From positions 14,356,501 through 14,420,500 of the forward strand of contig OX327690.1 in assembly GCA_946807835.1 (NCBI GenBank): a DNA stretch of 64,000 bases, read 5' to 3'. Positions 25,111-35,285 of this stretch are shown piece after piece (position 1 is the stretch's first letter; every line of letters begins with the position of its first letter). The translations under genes were made by a program, and so were the position numbers. This DNA is from Ailanthus altissimus (Eukaryota; Streptophyta; Magnoliopsida; Sapindales; Simaroubaceae). The notes under the pieces are model-generated. The model was not told the DNA's origin. It made no database searches and saw nothing but the letters and a program-made list of their open reading frames with translations.

Positions 25111-27325
25111 ACAGTAGGCTTTTTTTGTGGACATGGTTTTGAATCCCTTTCATTGCTTTGAACTTTTGGGGTGGCTCTTCTCTCTCTTGTATTGATTCAA
25201 TTCGAAAACAATCTTCAGATTTATATGAAAGTTTTATTTTCTTAAAGAATTTGAACGTTACCTCATCATCTTAAACCTTCATTGTAAATTTTTATTTTTG
25301 CATGTCTATTATTATACAACCTGTGGTTAGGAATGGTCTACCAAGGATGATTGAAATTCACTTATCTTATTTTATATCCAACATTATAATGTCTGCAGGA
25401 AATATAAATATCAAACTTTACCAAAACATCTTCTATAATGCCCCTTGGATACATGAGCGAGCGATCTGTGAGCTGCAAGGTGACATTGGTTGGCTGAGCT
25501 TCCCATATATCAACAATGGCATTAGATTTATATTGGCTCATAGATCAAAAAGTGCCTTACCAAAGATTTGATTCCCTATTGTGTATGGTATGGTAAAACT
25601 TCTTAGATCCTTGAGCTTTGGTGGTAACTTCTTTGAAGGATTGTACTATATTCCTTTGTTAATGCCACTGTCTCGAAATCGTCTATATGTCTTTTCTTAT
25701 ATAGAATGGCTTTAAAAGAAATTTAACTAGGCATTTGCTCCAATGCTTCCATTAAAGGAATATTGATATGCAGTTTCTTAAACATTTTTAAAATTTTAAA
25801 AAATTGCTGTTCTATTTTCTTTTTTTGGAGACGTTATGGGAAAGATGGTGGTGGAACATATATGCTATGCTTGCTTTTTGGTGTACTGGCTCTTCTTTTT
25901 CTGCGAAGATTATTGGTATTTACTCATTCTCTCTCTTCTTTTGGATTCACCTTAATGCTGTTAGGTAATGAGACTCGTGGACCGTTTTTAATCATTAAAG
26001 TTAACTGGCTCATTTGAATCTCTAATGCTCTTAAATATGCAAAATGGATATTACTTTGGTTCTGTAAAATTGCATCATTAGATTTCATGTATTGTAAGAA
26101 CATGTCATCCAATACAAGCTTCTTTTCTTATTATTGGAATTCTGAGGGATTTATAAGCTTAAATGACTGCCCTTGGTTGTTATTCCAAGAGAGGTTTGGA
26201 TGATTTCTCTATCACGAACTGTAGAAGTTTGAGTAGGGTTTTTTTTGCTGTCTATTAAAGTTTCCCCTATAGTTTATTGACTCTATGCACTGCCCTTTTA
26301 GGTGGTTGTCACCACAAAAATCATAGGTTACACTTTGAGCTTTAACGGTATTCACACTTATTATATCGAATTTCTTGGATAACATATTAACTTGAGTAGC
26401 CAAGGCATTGAATATGTCTATATCATGGACCTGTAACTTTCCTTAGTGTTACTTTCTCAACTGGCCATTAGTAACTATTAGATGCAATCTCTTCTAGTAA
26501 ATCATATGCTTCATCCATAGATTTGTTCATTAAAGCTTCTCTAATGGCTACATCTATAATAGTCCTTAAGTAACCTACTAGCATATTATAGCATGCTTGG
26601 ACTAATAGCTATTAGACACTCTATAATGATGGTACTTTCTCAACATGTTCTAAAATCTTTCCCTAGCTTCGTATAGTGACTCTTCATTAAACTGAACAAA
26701 TGAGGTGATGTCATTCTCGTGTTCACTATCTTCATAGGTATGAATAACTTTGCTATAAATTTCTGCGCTAAGTCATCCCATATAATTATGGATCAGGTGG
26801 CAAAGACATTAGCTAGCTCTTACTTTATCCCTTAAGGAGAAGAAAAATAGTCTCAATCAGATGGCATCATCTGATACTCTATTATATTTGAATATATCAC
26901 AAATCTCCATGAAATTCACGATATGCTCATGAGGATCATCGAATGATGATCCGCTGAATTGTATAGAATCCTTTAGCTTTTGGATAGTACTTGGATTGAT
27001 CTCAAAGTTACTTGCATTGGCTATTGCTCACCGAATACTTGAGTTGATACCATTTATCGTAGGGATTGCATATTCGCTTAATGATCTCTGCAGTTCTACT
27101 ACAATTTGATGTTGAATTTTTGAGTTGTTGATAAGTCATCCATAGCTATTGCTTAGTTTTGTTCACGTTGAAGTTTACAAAATGTTCTCTCAATCTCAAG
27201 ATTAAAAGAAGTTAAGTTTGCACTTTTTGTACATGGATAATTTAAACCTATAAAAAGAAAAATTAAGAAGTCTGAATTAAAGTAAGATAGCTAGGTATTA
27301 GTATTAGTAAAAGAATAAATAAAAG
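25111..27325 (-). pseudogene. Ty3/gypsy gag-protease relic (Athila-like)
   Basis: On the minus strand, starting after the primer site: a retrotransposon gag region; a zinc-knuckle-like piece at 26212-26403 where the first Cys is Tyr (TYDFCGDNHLKGQC); a frame at 25924-26112 with ILQNQSNIHFAYLRALE and GPRVSLPNSIKVNPK, a linker common to Athila/Tat-type gag; then a retropepsin at 25250-25570 (DLGASINLMP with the active-site Asp, FPADIIMLD, ILGRPF). The protease Asp-Leu-Gly form is usual for this plant clade. Frameshifts and stops are frequent. RT, RNase H and integrase are absent: the relic stops at the R1 LTR near 25110. Confidence 0.8.
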
Positions 27326-27343
27326 TCCCTGATAACGGTGCCA
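27326..27343 (-). other. Primer binding site of the gypsy relic
   Basis: On the minus strand this reads TGGCACCGTTATCAGGGA, close to TGGCGCCGTTGCCGGGGA, the primer site of many Athila-type elements. It lies ten bases after the CA end of the LTR at 27353-28674, the expected place. Confidence 0.75.
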
Positions 27344-27352
27344 TAAATTTAT

Positions 27353-28674
27353 TGTGCTAATTCAAAGCACAAGTGTAGGGTATTGTAATAAGTAATATAC
27401 TGATACGAGTCAAATATAGTTCCCATGAGGAATTTTATATCCTATTATTCACCAAGTACTAAAATTAACACTACTTAACCTTCATCCAAACAAAACTTAA
27501 TATTTAGTAATTTAATTAGTCCTAAACTAAACTGAAAATTACTAAGTTAAAGTAATAAATTAAACAAAGATGAAATTCACCAATTAAAGAAACCTAGGAT
27601 TATAACTTATCTCGCAATACTTCATGGAGCCTATTATTATCTTACTTTAATCCTTTAATAATGAATTGTTGGCTAGATCTTTAATATCGTTATAAGCCTC
27701 TGTCGATAGTTAAATAACTATATCTTACCCTAACAATAACCTATATATCTATGGTAATCAAAATAGGATGAAACTCATAAGAACTCATTTATTACTACTA
27801 TATATGTCATATAGGTATATTTCAATCCCATATAAAACATACCCATATAAAACTCATAGTTGTTACCCTATGATTATATATTAAACTATCCTAAGCTAAA
27901 CACATAAATTTCTCTGTTGAGTTCATTTTGCTTCCTATAACATTCAAAATATTGGCCAGATATTAGTTGACGATGAATTTAAGAGAACTAAAGAAAAAAT
28001 TAAAAAAACATTATTAACAAAGACATAAAAGTATAAGAGAAGGAAGAAATTAAATAAGGTAGAACCTTTGAATCTTCTCTTTATCTCTCTTGCTTGCTGC
28101 ATAATCCTTGTTTTAATCTTCAATCTTGCTTGATCTCTTTTGATATTTTGTTTTTGTGTTTGCTCTAACTTCTGTATGTCTTATCTTTTTATTTGGCCTT
28201 TCAAAGGGTCTTTTTATATGCTTTCATAACCTTAAAGGTCTGTTTCTTTGTGTCTTGGTTGTATTAAAAGTCTAATTTTTTTTCCCTTTTTATCGCAGAA
28301 GCACTGCGATGCTGGCTTCTAACTGTCGAGGCATTGAGCTCTCTGACTTGAATGCCGTAGTAGTGGGTTGTGGGTGCCGCAATGCTGAGATGTAGAAATT
28401 GATTCCACTAAGTAAGCACTGCGACGATGGCTGGGGAACACCACGACGCTAAGGCTTCTGTGTTGGTTGTCAAAGCATTGTCATTTGAGCACCACGATCA
28501 CAACTGCTTTCTTTAATTCTTTTCAATTTTTGTTTGATTTGCAGAATATTTATACCAAATGATTAAAAACCTATATTTTATTAATAATCTTTATAAATAG
28601 CCAAATAATCATCAAATTAAAGCAAATATTAAGTTTAAAAAGATGAAAGTACTAATCCTAATGAATCCCTACTA
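27353..28674 (-). repeat. 5' LTR of the minus-strand gypsy relic
   Basis: The minus strand begins near 28674 and shares a start region with the LTR at 53329 (TTTTTAAACTTAATATTTGC). It includes a GC-rich word array at 28290-28500 (CACTGCGATG, CATTGCGGCAC-like words) upstream of a TATAAA near 28215, and closes with CCTCATGGGAACTATATTTG at about 27430. It ends CA just before the primer site. Its outer end cuts into the copia LTR relic at 28675. Confidence 0.75.
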
Positions 28675-28975
28675 GAATCTTGTCGGCTTATCTTGTTAGA
28701 CTAGAGGCCCTCTTAAATATGCTATTTATTTTGCCTGATGTTTGATTTTTTTTCAAAATTTGTCTTCTCGTATAAGAAGATAGGAATTTAATGATGAGTT
28801 ATTTGATGAGTTAACTTCTAAATTTTAGCCACTTACAGAAAGTTTATTTGAAATTCGAATATTGAGAGTAACTTTTAGTAAATGGGGTTTTAATGAGCCA
28901 CTTAAATTATCCATTACTTTACAATTATTTAGAAAATTAAATAAATTAATTAAGGCATATCTAACATTATGTGCA
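28675..28975 (-). repeat. 5' LTR fragment of copia element 1
   Basis: It matches 19985-20290 through GGCTTATCTTGTTA, TTTGATTTTTTTTCAAAATTTG, TTAATGAGCCACTTAA and CATCTAACATT, then similarity stops. The first five bases of the LTR end seen in the partner (TGATA) are missing, replaced by the gypsy LTR. So the gypsy element inserted at the very edge of this LTR. Confidence 0.7.
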
Positions 28976-30480
28976 AAGATAATTTTACCTTCCTCTATTG
29001 ATAAATATAAATGTTTTTATTTTGTTAGATTCTGCTTATTAACAATGCTAATTAAATCACCATTGAAGGAGGATTTACACAATCCCCATTCATTTATGCA
29101 AGATTTATTTTGAGATTTATTCACACGCCATCGAGTATTTGATATCTGATTGGCCTTTGAACAAGTTGGTTAGAGAGAAGGCTCTTCAAGAAAATGAGAA
29201 ATCTCTAATGAATAAGTCAATTGGTAAGGGCACTTGTTTACAATAAGATAAAGTTCTTTTGTTACTCTTAAGAATTTTTTGGTTGAGGATACTTTTGTAT
29301 TTTTAAGCTTTATAAGTTATTAGGAACATTTGTTAAAGTGTAGGGGTACCATCTTGCATATACACATTTAACACATTTTATGACTTGAATGTTATTTAAT
29401 TCTATTAACCTAAAAATTGGTCTTTTGAGCTAATGAGTTTTAAATTTGTATTCTAAAAAATAAATTAGGCCTCTGCTAACTGGTTGTGCTAAAGTAGGCC
29501 TTATTTTGTGGTTTTGGTACTCCTACAATAAAAATGAAACAAGGTTAGGTCTTCTTAGTGGTTTTTCTGATAACGACCCTCTAATGCTTAAGAAAGCATT
29601 TATATATATAGTAGTCATAAAATAGAGGTCTAATGTGGCTAATAATGGTAGTGTTGAAAATTGGTGATTCAACAAACTTATGTGAGCATGAATTGAGATA
29701 GATATAAAGCAGAGAGTCATTATGAAGTCAAATACACATTGGGTGTATAAGGGATGAGCAAAATAGAAAGCCAGAAGAATGAATACTATTCACGCGATGG
29801 CACTGTTTGTGGCATTGTTCACACATTTACTGTTCATGCGGCAACTTATAAGTATTTTCTGTTTTGGCTTAATTAACTTCTTTAAGTGGGATTTTGACTT
29901 CTACAAGTAAGGACTCTTATTCTAACTAGGTTTAGGATTTTTAGGGGTGTTTTACTCACTTTATAAACCCTTCAAAATATAAGAGAAAGTTAAGCATCTA
30001 AGATTTAAAGATGTAAATCATAAAAGAGAATAGAGAAGTTAGGTAGGCAATAAGTACGTGGTTCATTAAGGTGTAACCTTTAGGAGTATTGTCTTTTGGT
30101 TCTTGAGTGAACAAAAGAAACACCATAGATACTTTTGGCTTAGAGGCTTGGGCTATTCTTATATTCCTTGTAGAAATCTCTTATAAGGAGATACTAAGAG
30201 GTCTTGAGAGGTCATAGTAATCTAGGTAGATACTTAGAGGTTTTATAAGAGATACTAAGGGGTCTTGTGATATCAATAATGATGTAAGAAGATACTTAGT
30301 GAACTATATCAATAAAAAAAAGCTAGATTATGGATTCTCTATTGATGTAGGCAATTTTAGGTCAAATCACGTATATATTGTGTCTTGTTATTGTGGTTTA
30401 TTTTCTTTATGAGTTATGTTTTCGCAAGTGCATAAAAGGATATCAAGGTTGTGGTTTAGTTGATGCCACATAGGTGTTAA
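28976..30480 (+). repeat. Possible copia LTR relic, plus orientation
   Basis: No gene is supported. The stretch ends with ATTGATGTAGGCAATTTTAGG, ATATTGTGTCTTG and TTTATTTTCTTTATG near 30340-30410, which recalls the R-U5 end of plant copia LTRs. A short word, GAGATACTAAGAGGTCTTG, is repeated with variation at about 30188-30290. The start and any partner are not identified. Confidence 0.35.
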
Positions 30481-32903
30481 ACTGAAGAGCATAACTTGAT
30501 ACCGCAAAAGGTAGAGAAATCATCCCTTTTGTTTACCATTATTTTTACCTTTTATAATTGGTCATTGTCATTTTAATCCCAAGGAAGTCGATCAAGAAAT
30601 CTAGGCTGCATCTTTATCATGATTGGCAGTGAAATCGGGATTATGAGATTAATCCCAATCTTGAGATTCTCGGGGTTTTCCTTATCGAGCAGTGATTGAC
30701 ATGGATCTCTAGAGTTAAAATATCTTACCATTAATGTGAATCTTTGCGTCTTTCAAGTCCTATTGTGCTTGGGAGGATCATGAGGACCTCTTTGAGATTA
30801 ACATCAATATTGATGAGGCATCTATCTTACCCTTAGGTATGAGCAAGTGGGCTTTTGGCTCCTGGCCCATCTTGGATGAATTTGGCCAGATTTGGGCATT
30901 GGCTTTAGGCCAACTTCCTAAGGTGAATAAGGGTCCTTCATTTTTCAATTTTGACTTGTCAAAGCTGAAAACTTTTATAGTTCTCAGTTTAGTCCTAACT
31001 TTAATTGCCTTAATAGGGCTTTTGAAGTCTTTGAGCGGTGATTTCCTGATGCCCAACTCTCATTTAGGGCCTTAAAATGTTTGACTAGTTTCATCCCAAG
31101 GCGGTTCAGTTCATTATGAAATATTTGCATTAAATGCTGATGTCTCTTAAAAAATTCGTGTACCTACTATCCCGCCTTTTCACTACCCCCAAGTATTTAA
31201 AATGAAAAACTTTTGCAGACATGTCTTGATCATAAGCTTAATCTTTGAATTCAATGGTCCCTGTTTACCTAATTATCATGTCGGTCAGTTGAGAGAATGT
31301 TTATAAGCGTGTTTTGATATGATTTGTCGATTTGAATAAATAACTGAGATCTCTTCTAAACTTGGCCTATAAATACATTTTTTTTTAGGAGGGGGGAGGT
31401 TTCAACATTTTTGCTTATTTTAAATTATTTCACTAAAAGAGAAATCAAGGATTTACAATTCCCACTAGTTTTCCATCATTGTTTCAACAATTTCTAATTT
31501 TTCCTGTCTTCTTGTCATGAAATTCTCTTTCACCGTACTCTTTTAGTTATCACTATACAATCAATGTTTTTCTTACTATTGCTTCCAATCCTATAGCTCA
31601 ATAAGATGAATTCTAGCTTTAGGAGGCAAATGAGAGATTCAATCTCATCTTTGATATAACAAGTTAGCTAGTATTTGAAACTTTTCCAAGAATTATTCAA
31701 ATATTTTGGAAGATACTTCTTCCTTTTCTACTGATGTAGAAGGGCATCTATAACACAAGTGAAAATATTAAGTTTGGAGAATATAAAACTTCAACAAAAA
31801 GATTCAATTTGAGGTAACAAAAATTCTCTATACCAAAGTAGACTTCACTAGCTTCTTTTATCCTGCTTTGGCACCATTATCGAAGATACATATTGAATTA
31901 TTATCATAGACCACGTTATTACGCTTGTAAAACTAATAAGTTTCTTACCACATTTGCCTACCGCCTGTCCCTTCTTATTCCACTTCGCATGAAGCTTTAC
32001 GCAAACTTCCAGCGCCTTCACGACAACAGACAACATTGTTGGACCTCTTTTTTTTGTTGCAAGGTGTTCGGCTATGCATCAAGCCTTATAGCCTGGTTTC
32101 CATCACCTCATGGATCTTTTGGTATTATATCTATAAATTTTATTGTAATCTGAAAAATAAAAAATAAATAATTAAATCCTTTAATTTAGTGGTTTACTTA
32201 TTTTTATCACCCTTTCTAAAATGTAAAAAGAAATTAGAGTCTTTCCGTAGTAGAAATATGTTCTTCTCAAATCTGAAAATGATATTGTCTTCTATGAGAG
32301 TATAAATACCTCAATTTGAATATAATTAAACTATAGTTTAAACGTGTTAAAAATTTGAGTCCTTTATACTTAAAAAAAAATTAAAAATTAAAAAAGATTA
32401 AAAACAAACCTTATTAATATGTCACCCAATAAAATAAATGTAGTAAAAGCTGTTTGATATATTCATCGGAATTTAGTCATAACTTAAATAATTTCATAAA
32501 GTAATAATAGACATAATGAATTCTCTTCCACGGACTGTTATGATACAAATATCATTATTACGTTATTTAATTTGTATTAGAAAAAATAATACGGAGAGTT
32601 TGTACAGAGTCAGTCAAAGCACTTTCAAATTGACCAAGTTTCAACACTACACACGCCCCTTGCCGGATTATATGGATAGACTAAGACAAGGAACAGTTAC
32701 TGTTGAATATCATTTTGATGGCCGACAGTGTGATAAAGGACAAACTGCACTCTATTTAATGGGTATCAATCTTCTGCATTGGGATTATCAGTTTCCTTTC
32801 TGTTTGTTTACTACTTCGTGCTATCAGCAAGCCGATCATTACTAAAGTATCTCTCTGGTTGAAAACTTGAAATATTCTACCTCATTAAGACAGAACAACT
32901 GCA
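30481..32903. other. Intergenic region upstream of the BBE-like gene
   Basis: Several short frames occur (30839-31075, 31893-32153, 32516-32845) but none shows a recognisable domain. A CTATAAATAC word at about 31368 and a GGAGGGGGGAGG tract at 31390 are present. The last few hundred bases are the promoter region of the gene at 32986. Confidence 0.4.
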
Positions 32904-32923
32904 ATATATATATATATATATAT
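32904..32923 (+). promoter_or_regulatory. TATA-like run before the BBE-like gene
   Basis: An (AT)10 run lies 62-82 bases before the start codon, a fitting place for a TATA element with a short 5' leader. The leader ends in a run of A just before ATG. Function is inferred from position only. Confidence 0.45.
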
Positions 32924-32985
32924 CAAAAACTCAATCAGCAAGTCTAAAAATTAATCAACAGAGAAAAGAGACCAAAAAAAAAAAA

Positions 32986-34575
32986 ATGAAGAACAATATT
33001 CTACTTCTGGTTTTTTTTTCAGTTTCATGGGCAACTTCCAGTCCAATCCAACAAGATTTATGGCACTGCATGTCAACTCAATTCAGTGCATACACGAGAA
33101 GCTTTGAAATCGTTTTCACCCCAGATTCCTCTTTATATTCATCTCTCTTGCAATCTACTGTGCAAAATCCCAGATATTTGAATGCCACAACCCCAAAACC
33201 TCTTCTTATAATTACACCTTTTCATGAGTCTGAAATCCAAGCAGCTGTTCTTTGCAGCAAAAAGTATGACCTACAAATCAGGGTTCGAAGTGGCGGCCAT
33301 GACTATGAAGGCCTGTCTTACCTGTGCCAGACCCCATTTATCATCATTGATCTCATCAACATGAGATCAATTGAAATCAATGTAGAAGATGAAATAGCAT
33401 GGGTGCAATCTGGGGCAACTCTTGGTGAGCTTTATTATGCAATTGCCAAGAAAAGTTCAGTTCATGGCTTCCCCGCCGGGCTTTGTCCTACTGTTGGGAT
33501 TGGTGGGCATTTTAGTGGAGGTGGATTTGGTACATTGTTAAGGAAGTATGGCCTTGCATCTGACCAAGTTCTTGATGCTTATTTGATAGATGTTAATGGC
33601 AAAATACTTGACAGAAAATCAATGGGTGAGGATTTATTTTGGGCCATTAGAGGAGGTGGTGGAGCAAGCTTTGGCATCGTACTTTCCTGGAAAATCAAGC
33701 TGGTTAGGGTTCCTGAAATCGTGACAGGTTTCACTTTTACGAAAACTGTGGAACAAGGGGGCACAGAACTTGTTCACAGGTGGCAATACATTTCAGCTAA
33801 ACTTCATGAAGATCTATTCATCAGAATCATCATTATAGATGTGGGTACTGGAGATAAGAAAACAATCCAGGCTTCCTTCAACTCATTATTTCTTGGTAAT
33901 ATTGACAGACTAATCTCTTTGATGAATGAAAGTTTCCCTGAGCTGGGATTGAGAGCTGAAGACTGTTTTGAGATGAGTTGGGCTGAATCTACGGTCTATT
34001 TTGCTGGATTTCCAAAAGGGTCACCGTTAGAGGTATTACTAGACAAAAAAGAACTTTACAAGAGCATTTTCAAGGCAAAATCAGACTTTGTGACAGAACC
34101 AATACCCATTCATGCTCTTAAAGGAATATGGGAGAGGTTTTTGGAAGAAGAAATAGCTATTATGATAATGGATCCTTTTGGTGGTAAGATGAACGAAATT
34201 TCAGATTCTGAAGTTCCATTTCCTCACAGAAAAGGTGTTCTTTACAATATACAGTATTTAGTGAAATGGGATGTGGATGGAGTGAAGGCATCAAACAGGC
34301 ATATACATTGGATCAGATCGCTGTATAAATACATGACACCATATGTTTCCAGGTCTCCCAGGGCAGCATATGTTAATTACAGGGATCTTGACTTGGGAAC
34401 AAACAAGCTGGAAAACACAAGCTACTTTGAAGCAGCTGCTTGGGGAATCAAGTATTTCAAGGGAAACTTCAAGAGACTGACAGCCGTGAAGAGCAAGGTT
34501 GATCCAGGCAATTTCTTCAGAAATGAGCAGAGCATTCCACCGTTTCCTTCTTCGGGTAAAAGGCAATATAAATAG
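32986..34575 (+). CDS. BBE-like FAD-linked oxidase, secreted
   Basis: The predicted 529-residue protein belongs to the plant berberine-bridge-enzyme-like family, flavoproteins that oxidise alcohols such as monolignols, oligosaccharides or alkaloids with release of hydrogen peroxide. A hydrophobic N-terminus (residues 4-18) is a likely signal peptide, so it probably acts in the apoplast or vacuole. The FAD-binding domain spans about residues 72-245 and holds both covalent flavin sites: His105 in RSGGHDYEG and Cys167 in GLCPTVGIGGHFSGGG. These match His104 and Cys166 of the reference enzyme. Cys28 and Cys90 match its disulfide. The C-terminal BBE domain has YVNYRDLDLG and ends with NFFRNEQSIPP. 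N-glycosylation sequons are at Asn66, Asn314 and Asn477. The gene has no intron, usual for this family, and is intact. Substrate cannot be told from sequence. It stands alone between transposon stacks; relatives commonly occur in clusters. Confidence 0.95.
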   Translation: MKNNILLLVFFSVSWATSSPIQQDLWHCMSTQFSAYTRSFEIVFTPDSSLYSSLLQSTVQNPRYLNATTPKPLLIITPFHESEIQAAVLCSKKYDLQIRVRSGGHDYEGLSYLCQTPFIIIDLINMRSIEINVEDEIAWVQSGATLGELYYAIAKKSSVHGFPAGLCPTVGIGGHFSGGGFGTLLRKYGLASDQVLDAYLIDVNGKILDRKSMGEDLFWAIRGGGGASFGIVLSWKIKLVRVPEIVTGFTFTKTVEQGGTELVHRWQYISAKLHEDLFIRIIIIDVGTGDKKTIQASFNSLFLGNIDRLISLMNESFPELGLRAEDCFEMSWAESTVYFAGFPKGSPLEVLLDKKELYKSIFKAKSDFVTEPIPIHALKGIWERFLEEEIAIMIMDPFGGKMNEISDSEVPFPHRKGVLYNIQYLVKWDVDGVKASNRHIHWIRSLYKYMTPYVSRSPRAAYVNYRDLDLGTNKLENTSYFEAAAWGIKYFKGNFKRLTAVKSKVDPGNFFRNEQSIPPFPSSGKRQYK

Positions 34576-35082
34576 GAAAAAATGTTTCTCCAACTTCATT
34601 CCCCAGTAATGTAAGTCTGTAAAATGAGATGTTTTTTTCCCACTAAAGCCGGTATGAGAAAGTAATGTCTCACTTCATAATCTCGAGGTTTCAATAGATT
34701 TTTGGTAATCAAGTGCAACGCTTTAGACCAACATCATGTTTGCGAAAAAAAAAAAAACTACTTAGAAACTGTTGCACTTCCTTTAGTGAATGTTACAAAT
34801 TAAAATTTATTGTCCCTATGAAATGCAATAATCAGTAAATGGATCTGCCAAATAACAACATAAGACCAATTAAATAACTATTACAACTTTGCTGAATCAG
34901 ACCTGCACGTTAATCGGAATTTTTTCTTTTAAAGAGAAACTATAAATTTAGGATACAAAATATATCTTGATTGATATGATATGATATATATAATAATAAT
35001 AATTTATACTAAGCCATATATATACTATATTAATTAAAAGACATAAATTTTGTATACAAATGGCTAGAAATTTACACTCACC
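34576..35082. other. 3' flank of the BBE-like gene
   Basis: No further gene. The first ~200 bases are the likely 3' untranslated region; no single polyadenylation signal stands out. Beyond that the sequence is AT-rich, with TATGATATGATATATA-type repeats near 34975. Confidence 0.4.
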
Positions 35083-35285
35083 AAAGACTCAAAATCTAAT
35101 AATTTAAATCAACATGTAATAAATAAATAAAACTGAAAATAAAACATTAAAAATTTATAATATTTTTATTTTCATAAACCTAAGTATATACTTTATGAGC
35201 TGAATAATATGTGTAGCATTGAACTATATCTCCAAATAATACAAGATTATTTATACAAAAAAATTTTAGCATATTTATCCACTTT
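35083..35285 (-). repeat. 3' LTR fragment of copia element 2
   Basis: It matches 38841-38854 plus 40270-40440 once the solo LTR between them is removed (shared GAAAATAAAACA, GAGCTGAATAATAT, CAAATAATACAA words). It abuts the RNase H relic with no normal 3' untranslated gap, so the junction is a deletion. Confidence 0.6.

Noticed and set aside
23983..25114. GTAGGCT on both sides of the R1 LTR as a target duplication
   Set aside because: The left copy is not followed by an LTR start (no TG), and the LTR's left end lies about 40 bases further in, so the match is probably chance.
25302..25571. Plus-strand 89-codon frame
   Set aside because: It is the shadow of the minus-strand gypsy protease, which has clear family motifs.
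31848..32153. Overlapping frames on both strands as a possible gene fragment
   Set aside because: Neither translation shows a family motif or intron boundary I can support.
32516..32845. 109-codon frame just upstream of the BBE-like gene
   Set aside because: No recognisable domain; it occupies the probable promoter region and has no splice or homology support.
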